DNA of 64,000 nucleotides from JACQAI01 sp035507915 (GTDB lineage Bacteria > Pseudomonadota > Alphaproteobacteria > Elsterales > Elsteraceae): the NCBI GenBank assembly GCA_035507915.1, contig DATJNS010000038.1, positions 11,482-75,481 of the forward strand. Direction: 5' to 3'. A program made the position numbers and the translations under genes. The notes under the pieces were generated by a model, which searched no databases, was not told the origin of the DNA, and saw only the letters and a list, made by a program, of their open reading frames with translations. This document shows, in pieces, positions 1 through 11,291 of the stretch. The stretch's first letter is position 1; the number at the start of each line of letters is the position of its first letter.

Positions 1-44
1 ACCGCGAGATCGGCACGCTCAACAGCACGCCGGTCGCCGACTGA
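1..44 (+). CDS. C-terminal end of an unidentified protein (partial)
   Basis: Only the last 13 codons are inside the window. Frame 3 reads REIGTLNSTPVAD followed by TGA at 42-44. The tail is too short to assign to a family. The call rests on an open frame that reaches the window edge and ends just before a terminator-like hairpin, with the convergent glutathione transferase beyond. It could be chance. Confidence 0.4.
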   Translation, partial: REIGTLNSTPVAD

Positions 45-67
45 CCGACGCGGCGCGCCGGCGTCGG
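45..67. terminator. Stem-loop between convergent genes
   Basis: The sequence CCGACGC, then GGCGCGCCG, then GCGTCGG forms a 7-bp GC stem around a partly self-complementary loop. It fills the space between a plus-strand stop at 44 and a minus-strand stop at 72. There is no T-tract on either side, so bidirectional termination is inferred from position and folding only. Confidence 0.4.
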
Positions 68-71
68 CGCG

Positions 72-725
72 TCAGCGCTCGAACTCCGGGATGATCCAGG
101 GCTCCTGCTGGGCGGCTTCGGTCCATGCCTGCAGCGCGGGCAGCCCCAGGATCAGACTCACGTAGTCGCGCGCGGCGTCGTCGAGCACCACGGCGTAGGT
201 GGCGAAGCGGGCGACCACCGGCGCGTACATCGCGTCCGCAATCGTCGGATCGCCGAACAGGAACGGCTTGGCGCCGGCGAAGCGCCGGCGGCAGTCGCGC
301 CATAGCGCGGTGACGCGGTTGACGTCGTCGCGCACCGCCGGCGTCATCCCCTTGCCCGGATGCGCGGCGCGCAGGTTCATCGGCATGCTCTGGCGCAACG
401 CCATGAACCCGGCATGCATCTCGGCCGACACGCCGCGCGCGACCGCACGCGCCGTGGGATCGGCCGGCCACAGCTTCGCCTCGGGCATCAGGTCGGCGAC
501 GTATTCGGCGATCGCCAGGCTGTCCCACACCACGGTGTCGCCGTGGCGCAGGCACGGCACGCGGCCCGACGGCGAGTGGCGCAGGATCGCCGGTTTGGAC
601 TCCGGCCGGTAGAGCGGGATCACGACCTCGTCGAAGACGATGCCCGCCTGCTTGAGCACCAGCCAGGCGCGCAGCGACCACGACGAGTAGTTCTTGTTGC
701 CGATATAGAGCGTGAATTCGGCCAC
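72..725 (-). CDS. Glutathione S-transferase family protein
   Basis: The product is a 217-residue cytosolic protein with the two-part glutathione transferase layout: a thioredoxin-like N-terminal domain (residues about 1-80) and an all-helical C-terminal domain. The N-terminal block YIGNKNYSSWSLRAWL, and a later PSGRVPCL containing the conserved cis-proline and glutathione-contacting loop, are typical of a bacterial subgroup with serine in the active region. The GTG at 725 is preferred because it gives the usual short lead into the first strand; an in-frame GTG at 746 would add seven residues. The substrate is unknown. It converges on the preceding plus-strand gene and diverges from the aminopeptidase. 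Confidence 0.88.
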   Translation of the reverse strand: MAEFTLYIGNKNYSSWSLRAWLVLKQAGIVFDEVVIPLYRPESKPAILRHSPSGRVPCLRHGDTVVWDSLAIAEYVADLMPEAKLWPADPTARAVARGVSAEMHAGFMALRQSMPMNLRAAHPGKGMTPAVRDDVNRVTALWRDCRRRFAGAKPFLFGDPTIADAMYAPVVARFATYAVVLDDAARDYVSLILGLPALQAWTEAAQQEPWIIPEFER

Positions 726-849
726 CGGATCACCCGATCGCGACACCCTGGCGCAGCGCCTTTGCAGCCGCCGCGGCTTGCCGGCATTCTAGGTGCAAGC
801 TCCCCCCGAGCAAACCCCGGTCCGACGAACAGAAAGGTCTGGCGCCGCC

Positions 850-2244
<1,395 letters not shown>

Positions 2245-2245
2245 T

Positions 2246-2740
2246 CTAGCTCTTGCGCTCCGGTACGACCGCGCGCCAGCGCGCCAGGCTTTCCGCCGGC
2301 CACTGCTCGGAGCGCCGGTAGAACTCGGCGACCGCCGGCACGCCGGGCGGCAGCACGACCCACGGCTGCTTGGTCGACGTGAAGATGTGGATGTCCGGCG
2401 GCACCCGCGCCGGCGCCTCGAGCGTGCCGACCCGCACGAAGCGCACGATGTCGCCCGCACCGGCGTAGTTGCTCCACAGCGCGATGCGGCAGGTCGGGCA
2501 GCGCGCGATCGTCTGGCCCCTGCCGCTGTTGGACGGGATGGTCACGGTCTCGGGCGCCCCCGCCAGCACGACCACGCGGTCGGCCTCGATCATCGCGTTG
2601 AGCGCGAAGGCCGAGCCGGTCTCGCGCTGGCACCACGTGCAATGGCAGCAATGCACGAACAGCGGCCGGCTGGTCAGCCGATAGCGCACCGCGCCGCAGG
2701 TGCACCGACCGTCCGCCGAGAACGCCGTGTCGTCCGTCAT
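2246..2740 (-). CDS. GFA family (CENP-V/GFA domain) zinc protein
   Basis: This 164-residue protein has the zinc-binding pattern of the glutathione-dependent formaldehyde-activating (GFA) fold: CTCG near residue 13, CHCTWC around residue 33, and CPTC around residue 85. Despite the family name, few members act on formaldehyde, so the substrate is unknown. The ATG has a G-rich ribosome site directly upstream (a run of GGGGGG about 8 bases before). It is last in a minus-strand run after the 2-hydroxyacid dehydrogenase, 34 bases downstream of it. Confidence 0.88.
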   Translation of the reverse strand: MTDDTAFSADGRCTCGAVRYRLTSRPLFVHCCHCTWCQRETGSAFALNAMIEADRVVVLAGAPETVTIPSNSGRGQTIARCPTCRIALWSNYAGAGDIVRFVRVGTLEAPARVPPDIHIFTSTKQPWVVLPPGVPAVAEFYRRSEQWPAESLARWRAVVPERKS

Positions 2741-2774
2741 GGGCTGATCCCCCCGCGTGATGCGCTGCGCGCGC

Positions 2775-3704
2775 TCAGTAGCCGGCGCCGAGATCGACCA
2801 GGTCGCGCACCGGCTGGCCGGCGCGGAACCGGCGGATGTTCTCGGCGATCACCGGGACGACCGAGCGCCGGTCGCTGATCGCGGCGATGTGCGGCGTGAC
2901 CTGGACGCGCGGATGACGCCAGTAGGGGTGGCCGGACGGCAGCGGCTCGGTCTCGAACGTGTCGAGCACCGCCGCCCCGAGCCGGCCGCCGTCGAGCGCC
3001 GCCAGGAGGTCGGGCTCGACCACGTGGGCGCCGCGCGCCAGGTTGATCACGGTGGCGCCCGGCGGCAGCGCCGCGAACGCGCGCGCGTCCAGGATGCCGC
3101 GCGTGTCGGCCGTGAGCGGCAGCAGGCAGACGATGATCTCGCTGCGCGCGAGGAATTCGTAGAGCTGCTCGCGCCCGGCATAGCTCGGAATGTCGGCCAG
3201 CTGATGCGGCCGGCGGCTCCAGCCCGCGACGTCGAAGCCGAGCGCCTTCAGCTTGCGCGCGGCGTCGCCGCCGAGCGCGCCCATGCCGAGCATGCCGACG
3301 CGCCGGTCGTGGGCGCGCGGCTGCGGCAGCATGCGCCATACGCCCTCGGCCTGCTGACGCCGATAGACGTCGAGCTGGCGATGCGCGCCGAGCACGTGTG
3401 CGAGCGCCGACTCGGACATCGCCTGGGTCATGTACGGATCGACCAGGCGCGCGAGCGGCACGCGGCGCGGGAAGCTGGGGTCGCGCAGCAGCCCGTCGAC
3501 GCCCGCCCACAGCGAGCAGATCAGGCGCAGCTTGGGGAGCTTGGCGAGCTCGCCGGCCGGCGGCTGGGCGACCAGGGCGCAGTCGATCTCGGCCGGATCG
3601 CCGACCGCCGGGAACGCGCGGATCTCCTCCTCGGGCAACGCCGCACGGAATGCCGCGAGCCAGCCGGCCTCGTCATCGACCTTCGCCAGGAACAGCAGCG
3701 CCAC
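2775..3704 (-). CDS. Glyoxylate/hydroxypyruvate reductase A-like 2-hydroxyacid dehydrogenase
   Basis: This 309-residue NAD(P)H-dependent oxidoreductase belongs to the D-isomer-specific 2-hydroxyacid dehydrogenases, GhrA branch. It shows the glycine-rich nucleotide motif GMLGMGALGGDAA (about residue 137), the catalytic arginine in NLARG, the glutamate in FETEPLP and the histidine in TPHIAA. These are the three catalytic residues of the family. It probably reduces glyoxylate, hydroxypyruvate or a related 2-keto acid. It follows the binding-protein gene by 68 bases on the same strand and may be read through from it. Confidence 0.9.
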   Translation of the reverse strand: MALLFLAKVDDEAGWLAAFRAALPEEEIRAFPAVGDPAEIDCALVAQPPAGELAKLPKLRLICSLWAGVDGLLRDPSFPRRVPLARLVDPYMTQAMSESALAHVLGAHRQLDVYRRQQAEGVWRMLPQPRAHDRRVGMLGMGALGGDAARKLKALGFDVAGWSRRPHQLADIPSYAGREQLYEFLARSEIIVCLLPLTADTRGILDARAFAALPPGATVINLARGAHVVEPDLLAALDGGRLGAAVLDTFETEPLPSGHPYWRHPRVQVTPHIAAISDRRSVVPVIAENIRRFRAGQPVRDLVDLGAGY

Positions 3705-3772
3705 GCGGAACTCCCCTCGTCGACAGTCGGCTCATGGGAGCATGACCGGATGCTGCCGGTCTACGGGGCGCC

Positions 3773-5359
3773 TCAGCGGTCGAGCCAGACGTCTTCCATG
3801 CGCCAGCCGTTGTAGATGCTGTTCGCCATCAGGCTGATGCCCTTGACCTCGGGCTTCCAGCAGGTCGCGTTGCGCCGGAAGTACAGCATCGGACGCACGA
3901 CGTCCTGCTGCAGGCGCCGGTCGATCTCCCACACGAGCTGCTTGCGCTTCTCCTGGTCGGGCTCCATCGACTGCTGGTCGATCAGGGCGTCGAGCTCGTG
4001 GTTGCAGTAGCCCATGTAGGTGCGCGAGCCGCACACGTAGCTCTCGTAGAACTGCTGGTCGGGCTCGTCGACACCGTTGCCGACCAGGCTGACGGCGACC
4101 TGATAGTCGCGGCGCACCAGCTTCGGCACCCATTGGGCGGTCTCGATCGCCTCCATCTCGCCGTCGACCCAGATCTGCTTGAGCTGGTCGATCAGGATCG
4201 CCGCCGGATCGCGGTAGATTGCCAGGTTGCGGGCCGACACCTTCACGCTCAGATGCTTGTCGGGCCCGTAGCCCAGCCCGCGCATCAGCGCCCGCGCCTC
4301 CTCGCGACTCTTCGCCACGTCCGGGCCGAAGCCCGGCAAGGTGGCGAGGATCTCCTTCGGCATGCCCCACAAGCCCTCGGGCGGCGGCAGCATGGCGCCG
4401 CCCATGTCGCCCTGGCCCTCGCCCAGGATGTCGATGAACGCCTTGCGGTCGAGCGTCAGCGCGACGGCGCGCCGCATCTCGGGCTTGTCGAACGGCGGCA
4501 CCGGATTCATCAGCACGTTGGGCGCGACGTTCTCGGCGCCGATCTGGCAGATCGCGTCCGGCACCTGGCTCTTGACGTCCTTGAGCAGCGGTATCGTCAC
4601 CTCGTAGGGGAACAGCATGTCGACCTTGTCGGCGACGAAGGCGAGGATCGCCGTCGAGCGATCGGCGATGACGGTGTACTCGATGCCGTCGAGATAGGGC
4701 CGTCCGGGCTTCCAGTAGCTCGGATTGCGCTCGAGCTTGAGCGACTGGTTGGTCTTGTAGTCGACGAACCGGAAGGGGCCGGTGCCGACCGGATGGCGGC
4801 GCATCAGCGCGGGCGACACGTGGCACGGATAGACCGGGGTGAAGCCCGAGGCGAGCAGCGCGAGGAACGCCGGCTGCGGCCGCTTCAGGTGGAACGTCGC
4901 CTGGTCGTCGCCCTCGGTCGTCACCTCGCTCAGGTTGAAGTACCAGCCGGACCGGAAGTTGAGCCGGAACTTCTCCTTGGCGCGGCCCGTCAACAGATCC
5001 CAGGTGCATTTCACGTCGGCCGCGGTGAACGGTTTGCCGTCGTGCCAGGTCACGCCGCGCCGCAGCTTGAAGGTGAGGTCCTTGCCGTCGTCGCTCCACG
5101 ACCAGCCGGTCGCGAGATCCGGGATGATCGACTTGAGGCTGTTCTGCGGCACCTTCGGGTCGTAGACGACGAGGTTGTTGAACACCCCCATCATCGGCAG
5201 CACGACCGTGATCGTGCCTTCCTCGTGGATCGACAGGCTCGGCAGCCCCTCGCGCTCGTGGATGCGCAGAATGCCGCCGGCCTTCTGGGCCGACGCCGGG
5301 CCGAGCAAGGCCAGCGCCAGCGCGATCCCGCCCAGGACGGGCGCAATGGTTCGTGTCAT
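3773..5359 (-). CDS. Periplasmic family-5 peptide/solute-binding protein of an ABC importer
   Basis: The 528-residue product starts with a Sec signal peptide (charged start MTR, hydrophobic residues 6-20, cleavage after ASA at about 24). The mature part is a family-5 extracellular solute-binding protein (SBP_bac_5) of the usual length. The block GVTWHDGKPFTAADV near residue 110 and the GTGPFRF motif near residue 190 are typical. GGGAGGA lies six to seven bases before the ATG. It is 68 bases downstream of yejF and has no permease genes of its own, so it probably feeds the Yej transporter or an unlinked one. The ligand is unknown. Confidence 0.92.
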   Translation of the reverse strand: MTRTIAPVLGGIALALALLGPASAQKAGGILRIHEREGLPSLSIHEEGTITVVLPMMGVFNNLVVYDPKVPQNSLKSIIPDLATGWSWSDDGKDLTFKLRRGVTWHDGKPFTAADVKCTWDLLTGRAKEKFRLNFRSGWYFNLSEVTTEGDDQATFHLKRPQPAFLALLASGFTPVYPCHVSPALMRRHPVGTGPFRFVDYKTNQSLKLERNPSYWKPGRPYLDGIEYTVIADRSTAILAFVADKVDMLFPYEVTIPLLKDVKSQVPDAICQIGAENVAPNVLMNPVPPFDKPEMRRAVALTLDRKAFIDILGEGQGDMGGAMLPPPEGLWGMPKEILATLPGFGPDVAKSREEARALMRGLGYGPDKHLSVKVSARNLAIYRDPAAILIDQLKQIWVDGEMEAIETAQWVPKLVRRDYQVAVSLVGNGVDEPDQQFYESYVCGSRTYMGYCNHELDALIDQQSMEPDQEKRKQLVWEIDRRLQQDVVRPMLYFRRNATCWKPEVKGISLMANSIYNGWRMEDVWLDR

Positions 5360-5427
5360 GGATCCTCCCTCGGGCGCGCCTGGGTTGCTCCCGGCTGCGC
5401 CGCGACGGGGATACTAACCCGACGACG

Positions 5428-7053
5428 CTAGCTGCGCACCACGCCGGCGGGTGCCGCCTCGAGATTGAACGCCGCCGCCATCAGGGCATGGGTGTAGGGA
5501 TGCTTCGGCGCCTCGAACACCTCGTCGGCCGGCCCCTGCTCGACGACCTTGCCGCCGCGCATCACCACGACCTCGTGGCTGAGCGCACGGACCACCGCGA
5601 GGTCGTGACTGATGAACAGATAAGCGAGCCGATTGCGCTGCTGCAGCTCGCGCAAGAGATCGACGATCTGCGACTGCACCGTGCGGTCGAGCGCCGAGGT
5701 CGGCTCATCGAGCACGACCAGCTTCGGCCGCAGCACCATGGCGCGGGCGATCGCGATGCGCTGACGCTGGCCGCCGGAGAATTCGTGCGGGTAGCGGTCG
5801 CGCGCCGCGGGATCGAGCCCGACGTCGACCAGCGCGCGCTCGATCAGCCGGTCGCGCTCCTGCTCGGTATCGCCGATGCCGTGCACCTTGAGGCCTTCCG
5901 CGATGATCTCGCCGACCGACAGGCGCGGACTCAGGCTGCCGTAGGGATCCTGGAACACGATCTGGAGCTCGCGCCGCAGCGGCCGGAGCGCGCGGGCCTT
6001 GAGGCCCTGCAGCTCGCGACCGCGGAATTGCATCGAGCCGTGGCTGCGCTCGAGCCGGAGCAGGGCCAGAGCGAGCGTCGTCTTGCCCGAACCGCTTTCG
6101 CCGACGATTCCGACGGTCTGGCCTTCGCGCACCGTGACGCTGACGCCGTCGACCGCCTTGATGTGACCGACCGTGTGCTTCAGCACGCCGCGTTTGATCG
6201 GGAACCACACCCGCACGCCGCTCGCCTCGAGCACCGTCGGCGCCGACGGCGGCACCGGCTCGGGCTCGCCGCTCGGCTCGGCGTTCAAGAGCCGGATCGT
6301 GTAGGGATGCTCGGGCCACTCGAAAATTCGCTCGACCGGGCCGGTCTCGACGATGCGCCCCTGGGTCATCACGGCGACCCGGTCGGCGATCCGGCGCACG
6401 ATCCTGAGGTCGTGGCTGATCAGCAGCATCGCCATGCCGAGGCGCTGCTGCAGATCCTTGAGCAGGGTCAGGATCTGGGCCTGGATGGTGACGTCGAGCG
6501 CGGTGGTCGGCTCGTCGGCGATCAACAGGTCCGGGTCGTTGGCGAGCGCCATCGCGATCATGACGCGCTGGCGCTGGCCGCCCGACATCTGGTGGGCGTA
6601 GGATCTGAGCCGGAGCTCGGGCTGGTCCAGCCCGACCAGCTCCAGGAGCTCGACGATGCGCGCGCGCGCCGCGCCGGTGCTCATCGGCCGGTGCAAGAGC
6701 AGGACCTCGCCGATCTGCCGCTCGACGGTATGGAGCGGGTTCAGCGCGGTCAGCGGCTCCTGGAAGATCATCGCAGCGCGATTGCCGCGCACGTCCGCCA
6801 AGGTCTTGCGATCGGCGCCGATCATCTCGACGCCGTTGATCTTGATGCTGCCGCGCGGATGGCGCGCGCTGTGCGGCAGCAGCTGGAGCAACGACAGCGC
6901 GGTGACCGACTTGCCCGAGCCGCTCTCGCCGACCAGCGCCAAGGTCTCGCCCTCGACGAGATCGAACGACACGCCGCGCACCGCTTCGATCACGTCGGAC
7001 GTCTGACCGAACGTGACCGCCAAGTCGGTCACCGACAGGAGCGGCGGACTCAT
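5428..7053 (-). CDS. yejF: Fused double ATPase of a peptide ABC importer, YejF type
   Basis: The 541-residue product joins two ABC ATPase domains, each with the Opp/Dpp C-terminal oligopeptide extension. Domain 1 has Walker A GESGSGKS near residue 40 and signature MSGGQ; domain 2 has Walker A GESGSGKT near residue 320 and signature FSGGQ. Each has a Walker B region LLIADEPT or LVVLDEPT. It would energise uptake through YejB and YejE at the inner face of the membrane. The ATG at 7053 overlaps the yejE stop by four bases (ATGA), which indicates translational coupling. The frame stays open upstream, but that part lies in the yejE coding region. Confidence 0.95.
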   Translation of the reverse strand: MSPPLLSVTDLAVTFGQTSDVIEAVRGVSFDLVEGETLALVGESGSGKSVTALSLLQLLPHSARHPRGSIKINGVEMIGADRKTLADVRGNRAAMIFQEPLTALNPLHTVERQIGEVLLLHRPMSTGAARARIVELLELVGLDQPELRLRSYAHQMSGGQRQRVMIAMALANDPDLLIADEPTTALDVTIQAQILTLLKDLQQRLGMAMLLISHDLRIVRRIADRVAVMTQGRIVETGPVERIFEWPEHPYTIRLLNAEPSGEPEPVPPSAPTVLEASGVRVWFPIKRGVLKHTVGHIKAVDGVSVTVREGQTVGIVGESGSGKTTLALALLRLERSHGSMQFRGRELQGLKARALRPLRRELQIVFQDPYGSLSPRLSVGEIIAEGLKVHGIGDTEQERDRLIERALVDVGLDPAARDRYPHEFSGGQRQRIAIARAMVLRPKLVVLDEPTSALDRTVQSQIVDLLRELQQRNRLAYLFISHDLAVVRALSHEVVVMRGGKVVEQGPADEVFEAPKHPYTHALMAAAFNLEAAPAGVVRS

Positions 7054-8150
7054 GCGATGGACTTGCGCGGATCGAAGGCATCGCGCACCGCCTCGCCGAC
7101 GAAGATCAGCAAGCTCAGCATCACGGCCAGCGCGAAGAAAGCGGTGAGGCCGAGCCACGGCGCCTGCAGATTGGTCTTGCCCTGGGCCAGCAGCTCGCCC
7201 AGCGACGGCGAGCCGGGCGGCAGGCCGAAGCCGAGAAAGTCGAGCGACGTGAGGGTGGTGATCGACGCATTGAGCACGAACGGCAGGAAGGTGAGCGTGG
7301 CGACCATCGCATTGGGCAGCACGTGCCGCACGATGATGATCGGCGTCGGCACGCCGAGCGCGCGGGCCGCCCGGACGTAATCGAAATTGCGCGCGCGCAG
7401 GAACTCGGCGCGCACGACCGCCACCAGGCTCATCCAGCTGAACAGCAGCATGAGACCGAGCAGCCACCAGAAGGTCGGCTCGACGACCGACGCCAGAATG
7501 ATGAGGAGATAGAGCACCGGCAGGCCGGACCAGATCTCGATGAAGCGCTGGGTCAAGAGGTCGGTCAGACCGCCGAAGAACCCCTGAACCGCACCGGCGA
7601 ACACGCCGATGATCGAGCTGAAGACGGTCAAGGTGAGGCCGAACAGCACCGAGATGCGGACGCCGTAGATCAGCCGCGCCAGCACGTCGCGCCCCTGGTC
7701 GTCGGTGCCGAGCCAATCCTGGGCCGACGGCGGCGCCGGCGAGGGCACCGTGAGGTCGCGATTGACGGTCTGATAGCTGAACGGCACCAGGGGCCAGATC
7801 GACCAGCCGTTGGCGCGGATCTTGTCCACCACGTAGGGATCGCGGTAGTCCGCCTCGGTCGGGAACTCGCCGCCGAAGGTGGTCTCCGGATAGACCTTGA
7901 AGACCGGGAAATAGAGGGCGTCGCCATATTTCACGACCAGCGGCTTGTCGTTGGCGATCACCTCGGCGAACAGGGTGACGCCGAACAGCGCGAGAAAGAT
8001 CCACAGCGACCAGAAGCCGCGGCGGTTGGCGCGGAAGTTGCGCAGCCGTCGGCGCGCCAGCGGACTCAGCCTGACGCCGAGCACGCGCTTGTGGCGCGCG
8101 GGCGCTTCCGGCGGCGCCGCGACGGCGGCGCTAGACCTCTCGACTCTCAA
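7050..8150 (-). CDS. yejE: Peptide ABC importer permease, YejE type
   Basis: This 366-residue inner-membrane permease is one half of the Yej channel. It has a cytoplasmic basic N-terminus, a first transmembrane helix around residues 48-65 ([15 protein letters not shown]), a long periplasmic segment that is characteristic of YejE ([14 protein letters not shown]), and the permease core with the cytoplasmic loop [21 protein letters not shown] (EAA-type motif). It starts 20 bases inside the end of yejB and overlaps yejF by four bases. It works with YejA, YejB and YejF in uptake of peptides; in enterobacteria this system imports microcin C-like peptides. Confidence 0.94.
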   Translation of the reverse strand: MRVERSSAAVAAPPEAPARHKRVLGVRLSPLARRRLRNFRANRRGFWSLWIFLALFGVTLFAEVIANDKPLVVKYGDALYFPVFKVYPETTFGGEFPTEADYRDPYVVDKIRANGWSIWPLVPFSYQTVNRDLTVPSPAPPSAQDWLGTDDQGRDVLARLIYGVRISVLFGLTLTVFSSIIGVFAGAVQGFFGGLTDLLTQRFIEIWSGLPVLYLLIILASVVEPTFWWLLGLMLLFSWMSLVAVVRAEFLRARNFDYVRAARALGVPTPIIIVRHVLPNAMVATLTFLPFVLNASITTLTSLDFLGFGLPPGSPSLGELLAQGKTNLQAPWLGLTAFFALAVMLSLLIFVGEAVRDAFDPRKSIA

Positions 8151-9234
8151 AGTCGATCCTCGGGTCGGTGACCACGTACATGAGGTCGCCGACCAGGTTG
8201 AGCACCAGGCCGAGCAGCGTGAAGAAGTAGAGCGTGCCGAACATCACCGGATAGTCGCGGTTGATCGCCGATTCGAAGCCCAGCAGGCCGAGTCCGTCGA
8301 GCGAGAAGATCACCTCGATCAGCAGCGCGCCGGTGAACAGGATGGCGATGAAGGCCGCCGGGAATTGCGCGATCACGATCAGCATCGCGTTGCGGAACAC
8401 GTGGCCGTAGAGCACCCGCCGCTCGGTCAGCCCCTTCGCCCGCGCGGTCACGACGTACTGCTTGTTGATCTCGTCGATGAACGAGTTCTTGGTCAGCATC
8501 GTGAGGCTGGCAAAGCTGCCGACGACCAGCGCGGCGATCGGCAGCACCAAGTGCCAGAAATAGTCGAGGATGCGCGCGGGCCAGCTCAAGCTCGACCAGC
8601 CCTCGGAAACCAGGCCGCGCAGCGGGAACCAGCTGACGTACTTGCCGCCGGCGAACAGCACGATCAGCAGCACCGCGAACAGGAACCCCGGGATCGCGTA
8701 GCCGACGATGACGACCGCGCTGCTCCACACGTCGAAACTCGAGCCGTCGCGCACGGCCTTCGCGATGCCGAGCGGGATCGAGATCAGGTAGACGAGCAGC
8801 GTGGTCCACAACCCGATCGAGATCGATACGGGGAGCTTGTCCTTCACGAGGTCGACGACGCTTCGATCGCGATAGAACGACTTGCCGAAGTCGAACAGGA
8901 GATAGTTGCGCATCATGCCGACGAAGCGCTCGAGCGGCGGCTTGTCGAAGCCGTAGAGCTTCTGGATCTCCTTGATCAGCTCGGGCGGCAGGCCGCGCGC
9001 CCCGCGCACCTCCGACGGCGCGCGGGGCAGACCGCTGGCGCTGGTCGGCCCGGCCGCCGTGTCCCCGCCGCCGGCCAGCCGCGCCGTCGCCTCTCCGGCC
9101 GTGCCCCGGATCTGGGCGATCGTGCGCTCGACGGGACCGCCGGGGGCCGCTTGAACGATGAAGAAATTGATCGTCATGATTCCGAACAGGGTCGGAATCA
9201 TGAGCAGCAGGCGCCGCGCGATGTAGGCGAGCAT
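8131..9234 (-). CDS. yejB: Peptide ABC importer permease, YejB type
   Basis: This 367-residue permease starts [19 protein letters not shown], the standard DppB-like N-terminal helix. It carries five further hydrophobic segments and the cytoplasmic loop [20 protein letters not shown], where the ATPase docks. An insert around residues 45-90 is rich in Gly, Ala and Pro ([14 protein letters not shown]) and is longer than I would expect in enterobacterial YejB. It follows yejA by 23 bases and overlaps yejE by 20, so it is part of one transcript. Confidence 0.94.
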   Translation of the reverse strand: MLAYIARRLLLMIPTLFGIMTINFFIVQAAPGGPVERTIAQIRGTAGEATARLAGGGDTAAGPTSASGLPRAPSEVRGARGLPPELIKEIQKLYGFDKPPLERFVGMMRNYLLFDFGKSFYRDRSVVDLVKDKLPVSISIGLWTTLLVYLISIPLGIAKAVRDGSSFDVWSSAVVIVGYAIPGFLFAVLLIVLFAGGKYVSWFPLRGLVSEGWSSLSWPARILDYFWHLVLPIAALVVGSFASLTMLTKNSFIDEINKQYVVTARAKGLTERRVLYGHVFRNAMLIVIAQFPAAFIAILFTGALLIEVIFSLDGLGLLGFESAINRDYPVMFGTLYFFTLLGLVLNLVGDLMYVVTDPRIDFESREV

Positions 9235-9257
9235 TCAACCGATGCTTCGTTCGCGAT

Positions 9258-11099
9258 TCACGACCGATGCCGCGCTGGAAGCGCCGCCAGCTTCGCCGGA
9301 TCGACCCACCATGTATCGAGGGCGATGCCCTGTTTCGGCAATTTCTGCGGGTGACCGAACATGTTCCAGTAGGCGACGTGATAGACCGCGTCGCGGTAAT
9401 GCGGGATCACATAGTGGCCCCACAGCAGCGCGCGGTCGAGCGCGCGCGTGCGCATCACCAGGCTCTCGCGGTCGGGTGCGGCGATCACGAGATCGATCAG
9501 CTTGTCGATCGCGGGGCTCTTGATGCCAACCACGTTCTGGCTGCCACGCTCGTCGGCCGCCGCCGAGCCCCAGAACTCGCGCTGCTCGTTGCCGGGCGAC
9601 AGCGACTGCGCCCAGATGTTGATGATCATGTCGAAGTCGAAATCTTCGACCCGATGCTCGAACTGAGAGCTGTCGACGTCGCGCAGATGCGCCGTGATGC
9701 CGAAGCGCTGCAGGTTGTTGATGAAGGGCAGGATCAGGCGATCCATCGAGGGCTCGGCGTTGAGGATGTCGAACTCGAAGGGTTTTCCGGTTTCGACGTT
9801 GACGAGCTTGTTGGCGCGGATCTCCCAGCCGGCCTCCTTCAAGAGCCGCAGGCCTTCGCGCAGATTGTCGCGGATGTTGCCCGAGCCGTCGGTCTTGGGC
9901 GGCTGATATTCCGCCGTGAACACGCGCGGCGGCAGCTCCGCGCGCAGCGGCTCGAGGATCTTGAGCTCCTCGGCGCTCGGCAGACCGCGCGCAGCCAGCT
10001 CGGAATTGAAGAAGAAGCTGTTGGTGCGCGTATAGAGCCCATAGAACAGGTTCTTGTTCAGCCACTCGAAATCGAAGGCGTAGGCGAGCGCCTCGCGCAC
10101 GCGGTCGTCCTGGAACAGCGGGCGCCGGATGTTGTAGGCGAAGCCCTGCATCGGCAGCGGCATCTCGTTGGGCAGATTCTCCTTGATGATCTGGCCGTTC
10201 TTGACCGCCGGGATGTCGTAGCCGGTCGCCCAGTCCTTGGCCGTCGCCTCGAGGCGGAAATCGAGGTCGCCGGCCTTGAACGCCTCGAAGTCGACGGTGC
10301 GATCGCGGTAGTAGTCGTAGCGGATGGTGCCGAAGTTGAAGCGGCCGCGATTGACCGGCAGGTCGCGCGCCCAATAGTTCGGGTCACGTTCCAGCGTGAT
10401 CGAGCGGCCGAGGTCGACGTGCACGACCCGGTAGGGTCCGCTGCCGAGCGGCGCCTCGGTCGCCGTGCTGTCGAACGGCACCTTTTCGTAGTACGCCTTC
10501 GAGGCGATCGGGAACTGCCCGAGGATCAGGGGAAGCTCGCGGTTGCTGCCGGGCTTGAAGGTGAACTTGATCCGATGCGTGCCGAGCTGCTCGGCTTTGG
10601 CGACGTCGGCATAGTAGATGCGCCAGAGCGGCGCGCCCTTTTGCCGTAGCATGTCGAACGTCCACAACACGTCGGCGGCGGTCAGCGGACTGCCGTCGCG
10701 GAAGCGCGCCGTCGGCCGCAAATTGAAGATGACCCACGAGCGGTCCTGCGGCACCTCGATCGACTGGGCGACCAGGCCGTAATAGGAGAACGGCTCGTCG
10801 TCGGCGGCGGTCATCAGCGTGTCGAACGTGGAGCCGACGCCGGCCGCGCGCACGCCCTTCAGGATGAAGGGATTGAGGCTGTCGAACGTGCCGAGCGCGG
10901 ACAGCCGGACCTCGCCGCCTTTGGGGGCATCCGGATTGACGTAGTCGAAATGCGCGAAGTCGGCCGGGTACTTGGGCTGCCCGTGCATCGCGATGCCGTG
11001 GACCGGCTTGACGTCCTCGGCGTAGGCCGTCGCGGCGATCATCAGCGCGCAGGCCGCGGCAAGGCCGCTCAGGCGCATCGCGCGTCGCACCGCCGTCAT
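9258..11099 (-). CDS. yejA: Periplasmic oligopeptide-binding protein, YejA type
   Basis: The 613-residue secreted family-5 binding protein has a Sec signal peptide (cleavage after AYA at about residue 27). The mature start, with GIAMHGQPKYP and DFAHFDYVNPDAPKGG, is characteristic of YejA. The ATG at 11099 is chosen because GGGGA sits five bases upstream and the signal peptide then has a normal length; an upstream in-frame start would add 14 residues. It is the first gene of yejABEF, all on the minus strand. The 189 bases between it and hisN contain a duplicated hairpin repeat. Confidence 0.94.
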   Translation of the reverse strand: MTAVRRAMRLSGLAAACALMIAATAYAEDVKPVHGIAMHGQPKYPADFAHFDYVNPDAPKGGEVRLSALGTFDSLNPFILKGVRAAGVGSTFDTLMTAADDEPFSYYGLVAQSIEVPQDRSWVIFNLRPTARFRDGSPLTAADVLWTFDMLRQKGAPLWRIYYADVAKAEQLGTHRIKFTFKPGSNRELPLILGQFPIASKAYYEKVPFDSTATEAPLGSGPYRVVHVDLGRSITLERDPNYWARDLPVNRGRFNFGTIRYDYYRDRTVDFEAFKAGDLDFRLEATAKDWATGYDIPAVKNGQIIKENLPNEMPLPMQGFAYNIRRPLFQDDRVREALAYAFDFEWLNKNLFYGLYTRTNSFFFNSELAARGLPSAEELKILEPLRAELPPRVFTAEYQPPKTDGSGNIRDNLREGLRLLKEAGWEIRANKLVNVETGKPFEFDILNAEPSMDRLILPFINNLQRFGITAHLRDVDSSQFEHRVEDFDFDMIINIWAQSLSPGNEQREFWGSAAADERGSQNVVGIKSPAIDKLIDLVIAAPDRESLVMRTRALDRALLWGHYVIPHYRDAVYHVAYWNMFGHPQKLPKQGIALDTWWVDPAKLAALPARHRS

Positions 11100-11215
11100 C
11101 GGGCGTCCCCACCTTTGCGTCGGGCCGTGCACCTGGCCCATGGGCGCATCTTCCAGCAGCCCGGCCCGCCGGTAAACGCGGCAAATCGCCGACTCGATCG
11201 GCGGCGTTCAGGCGC

Positions 11216-11244
11216 CGCGGGGGCTGGCGCCCCTGCCGCGCTAG
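11216..11244. repeat. Copy 1 of a 29/30-bp hairpin repeat (after hisN)
   Basis: This copy contains GGGGGC, TGGC, GCCCC as a stem-loop, flanked by CGC and TGCCGCGCTAG. It is nearly identical to the copy at 11262-11291 (one C fewer) and lies in the same orientation 17 bases away. It is in the spacer between hisN and yejA. Confidence 0.7.
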
Positions 11245-11261
11245 TCATTCTTGTTCGCGCT

Positions 11262-11291
11262 CGCGGGGGCTGGCGCCCCCTGCCGCGCTAG
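11262..11291. repeat. Copy 2 of the hairpin repeat, containing the hisN stop codon
   Basis: This copy has GGGGGC, TGGC, GCCCCC as a perfect 6-bp stem with a 4-base loop, and the CTA that encodes the hisN stop (TAG). Copy 1 repeats the whole element including that CTA. The hairpin could act as a weak terminator or mRNA-stabilising element downstream of hisN, but there is no T-tract. Confidence 0.7.

Noticed and set aside
5353..7380. A 675-codon plus-strand frame opposite yejF and yejE
   Set aside because: It is antisense to two recognised transporter genes, is His/Asp/Arg-rich, and has no family motif. It is a shadow of GC-biased codon positions.
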